A stretch of DNA of 64,000 nucleotides from the NCBI GenBank assembly GCA_024655825.1, contig JANLFJ010000013.1:1-64000 (forward strand), given 5' to 3'. The notes beneath the pieces are model-generated. The model searched no databases and was not told the DNA's origin. It was given only the letters and a program-made list of their open reading frames with translations. Numbering within the stretch: position 1 is the stretch's first letter; every line of letters starts with the position of its first letter. The DNA comes from Peptococcaceae bacterium (lineage in GTDB: Bacteria > Bacillota > Peptococcia > DRI-13 > PHAD01). The translations under genes and the position numbers were made by a program. Below, one piece after another: positions 63,485 through 64,000 of this stretch.

Positions 63485-64000
63485 TCAATTCCAGTCAATA
63501 CTATTAACTAGGTAAACTTTTACTTTATCACCTGCACCCAGGCCACTGCTGCCGCCAGGTACATCAACCAGGACATTGGAGCCTAAAAGAGGAATCCCCC
63601 GCCCGCAGGCGAGAGAGACGCACGCTTCCCCGTCTTTAAAAATCATTCTTCCCTGCAGAATCCTTCTTTGGGGACTAGGCTTGGGATAATCATCCAGCAG
63701 GGTCGCAGAAACCACATCCGGGAGATATTCAACCTGTCCTTTCACCTTCTTCAGGGCCGGCAGAACAAGCAGTTGAAAAGCGATTACCGCCGCCGCGGGA
63801 CTCCCCGACAGCGCGACGATGGGTTTGCCGTCCTTTACGGCTGCCGCCGTCGGCGACCCCGGTTTAATGTCCAGTTGATGAAAAAGTATTTCCGCGTCAA
63901 GAACAGCCAAGGCCCTTTTCACAAGGTCATACTCTCCCGCCGAAACTCCGCCCGTCGTTATTACCATCTCGGCTTGTTCCAATCCTCGCCTAATGCATAA
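63485..64000 (-). CDS. moeA: Molybdopterin molybdenumtransferase MoeA, C-terminal part (runs off the window)
   Basis: At least 171 codons of a frame that stays open to the window edge, so only the C-terminal part is seen. The conserved TTGGVSAGEYD and IVALSGSPAAAV motifs of the MoeA central domain and the C-terminal beta domain are present. It inserts molybdate (or tungstate, in the MoeA variants) into adenylated molybdopterin. The upstream half is outside the window. Confidence 0.9.
   Translation of the reverse strand, partial: LCIRRGLEQAEMVITTGGVSAGEYDLVKRALAVLDAEILFHQLDIKPGSPTAAAVKDGKPIVALSGSPAAAVIAFQLLVLPALKKVKGQVEYLPDVVSATLLDDYPKPSPQRRILQGRMIFKDGEACVSLACGRGIPLLGSNVLVDVPGGSSGLGAGDKVKVYLVNSIDWN

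Noticed and set aside
1-64000. CRISPR arrays, tRNA or rRNA genes, insertion sequences, prophage
   Set aside because: No repeat-spacer pattern, tRNA-like cloverleaf, rRNA segment or transposase was seen on reading through both strands; a computed search would be more certain.

Overview
The window reads as the chromosome of a strictly anaerobic, flagellated, spore-former-type Firmicute (Clostridia, perhaps Desulfotomaculales/Peptococcaceae; the lineage is inferred from gene style, not tested). The signs are a T-box leader, AGGAGG-type ribosome sites with frequent TTG and GTG starts, an aldehyde:ferredoxin oxidoreductase, molybdenum/tungsten-cofactor genes, three TRAP transporters, sigma-54 activators and motAB. 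No rRNA, tRNA, CRISPR array, phage or insertion sequence was seen. Almost everything is on the minus strand; the exceptions are the first phosphoribosyltransferase, a secreted protein, motAB and ilvC.

Region 1 (0.1-2.5 kb) holds a phosphoribosyltransferase and, convergent to it, a phenylacetate-CoA ligase behind a complete T-box leader whose specifier reads UUC (Phe), with its own sigma-A promoter.

Region 2 (2.5-24.9 kb) is the most unusual part. A tightly packed run of 19 genes, plus a sigma-54 activator gene at its far end, lies behind a canonical -24/-12 promoter at 24909-24924. The order of transcription is O-methyltransferase, BacA-like prephenate decarboxylase, BacB-like bicupin, TPP enzyme, acyl-CoA dehydrogenase, NadE-like amide synthetase, PP-loop enzyme, acyl-AMP ligase, GNAT, acyl carrier protein, U32 protein, KAS III-like protein, methylaspartate ammonia-lyase, EtfB, EtfA, acyl-CoA dehydrogenase, chorismate mutase-DAHP synthase, polyferredoxin, aldehyde oxidoreductase. 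The operon carries its own prephenate supply and the two enzymes that start the bacilysin-type non-aromatizing branch. I infer an undescribed anaerobic biosynthetic cluster for a prephenate-derived, probably amide-containing small molecule.

Region 3 (25.2-32.6 kb) is a catabolic operon under a FadR-type GntR regulator with two visible operator copies: a split UxaA/SuyAB-like lyase, a split aconitase X and a TRAP transporter. Region 4 (32.6-40.9 kb) holds a secreted two-repeat protein, guaA, hpt, a membrane-anchored LolA-like protein, a Lon-like protease and motAB.

Region 5 (40.9-62.2 kb) is built around acetoin-dehydrogenase-type complexes. It has a full E1alpha-E1beta-E2-E3 operon, a second E1alpha-E1beta pair behind a TRAP operon, a further TRAP operon that contains ilvD, a lone ilvC with a sigma-54 promoter, and two more sigma-54 activators. 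The three activators in the window are close paralogs with nearly identical recognition helices, and three of the four sigma-54 promoters share an 11-base upstream element (ATTTTTGAACA) about 70-80 bp away. This suggests one connected sigma-54 regulon covering the biosynthetic cluster and both dehydrogenase operons. Region 6 (62.3-64 kb) has a CBS-domain protein, mobB and the C-terminal part of moeA, which runs off the window.
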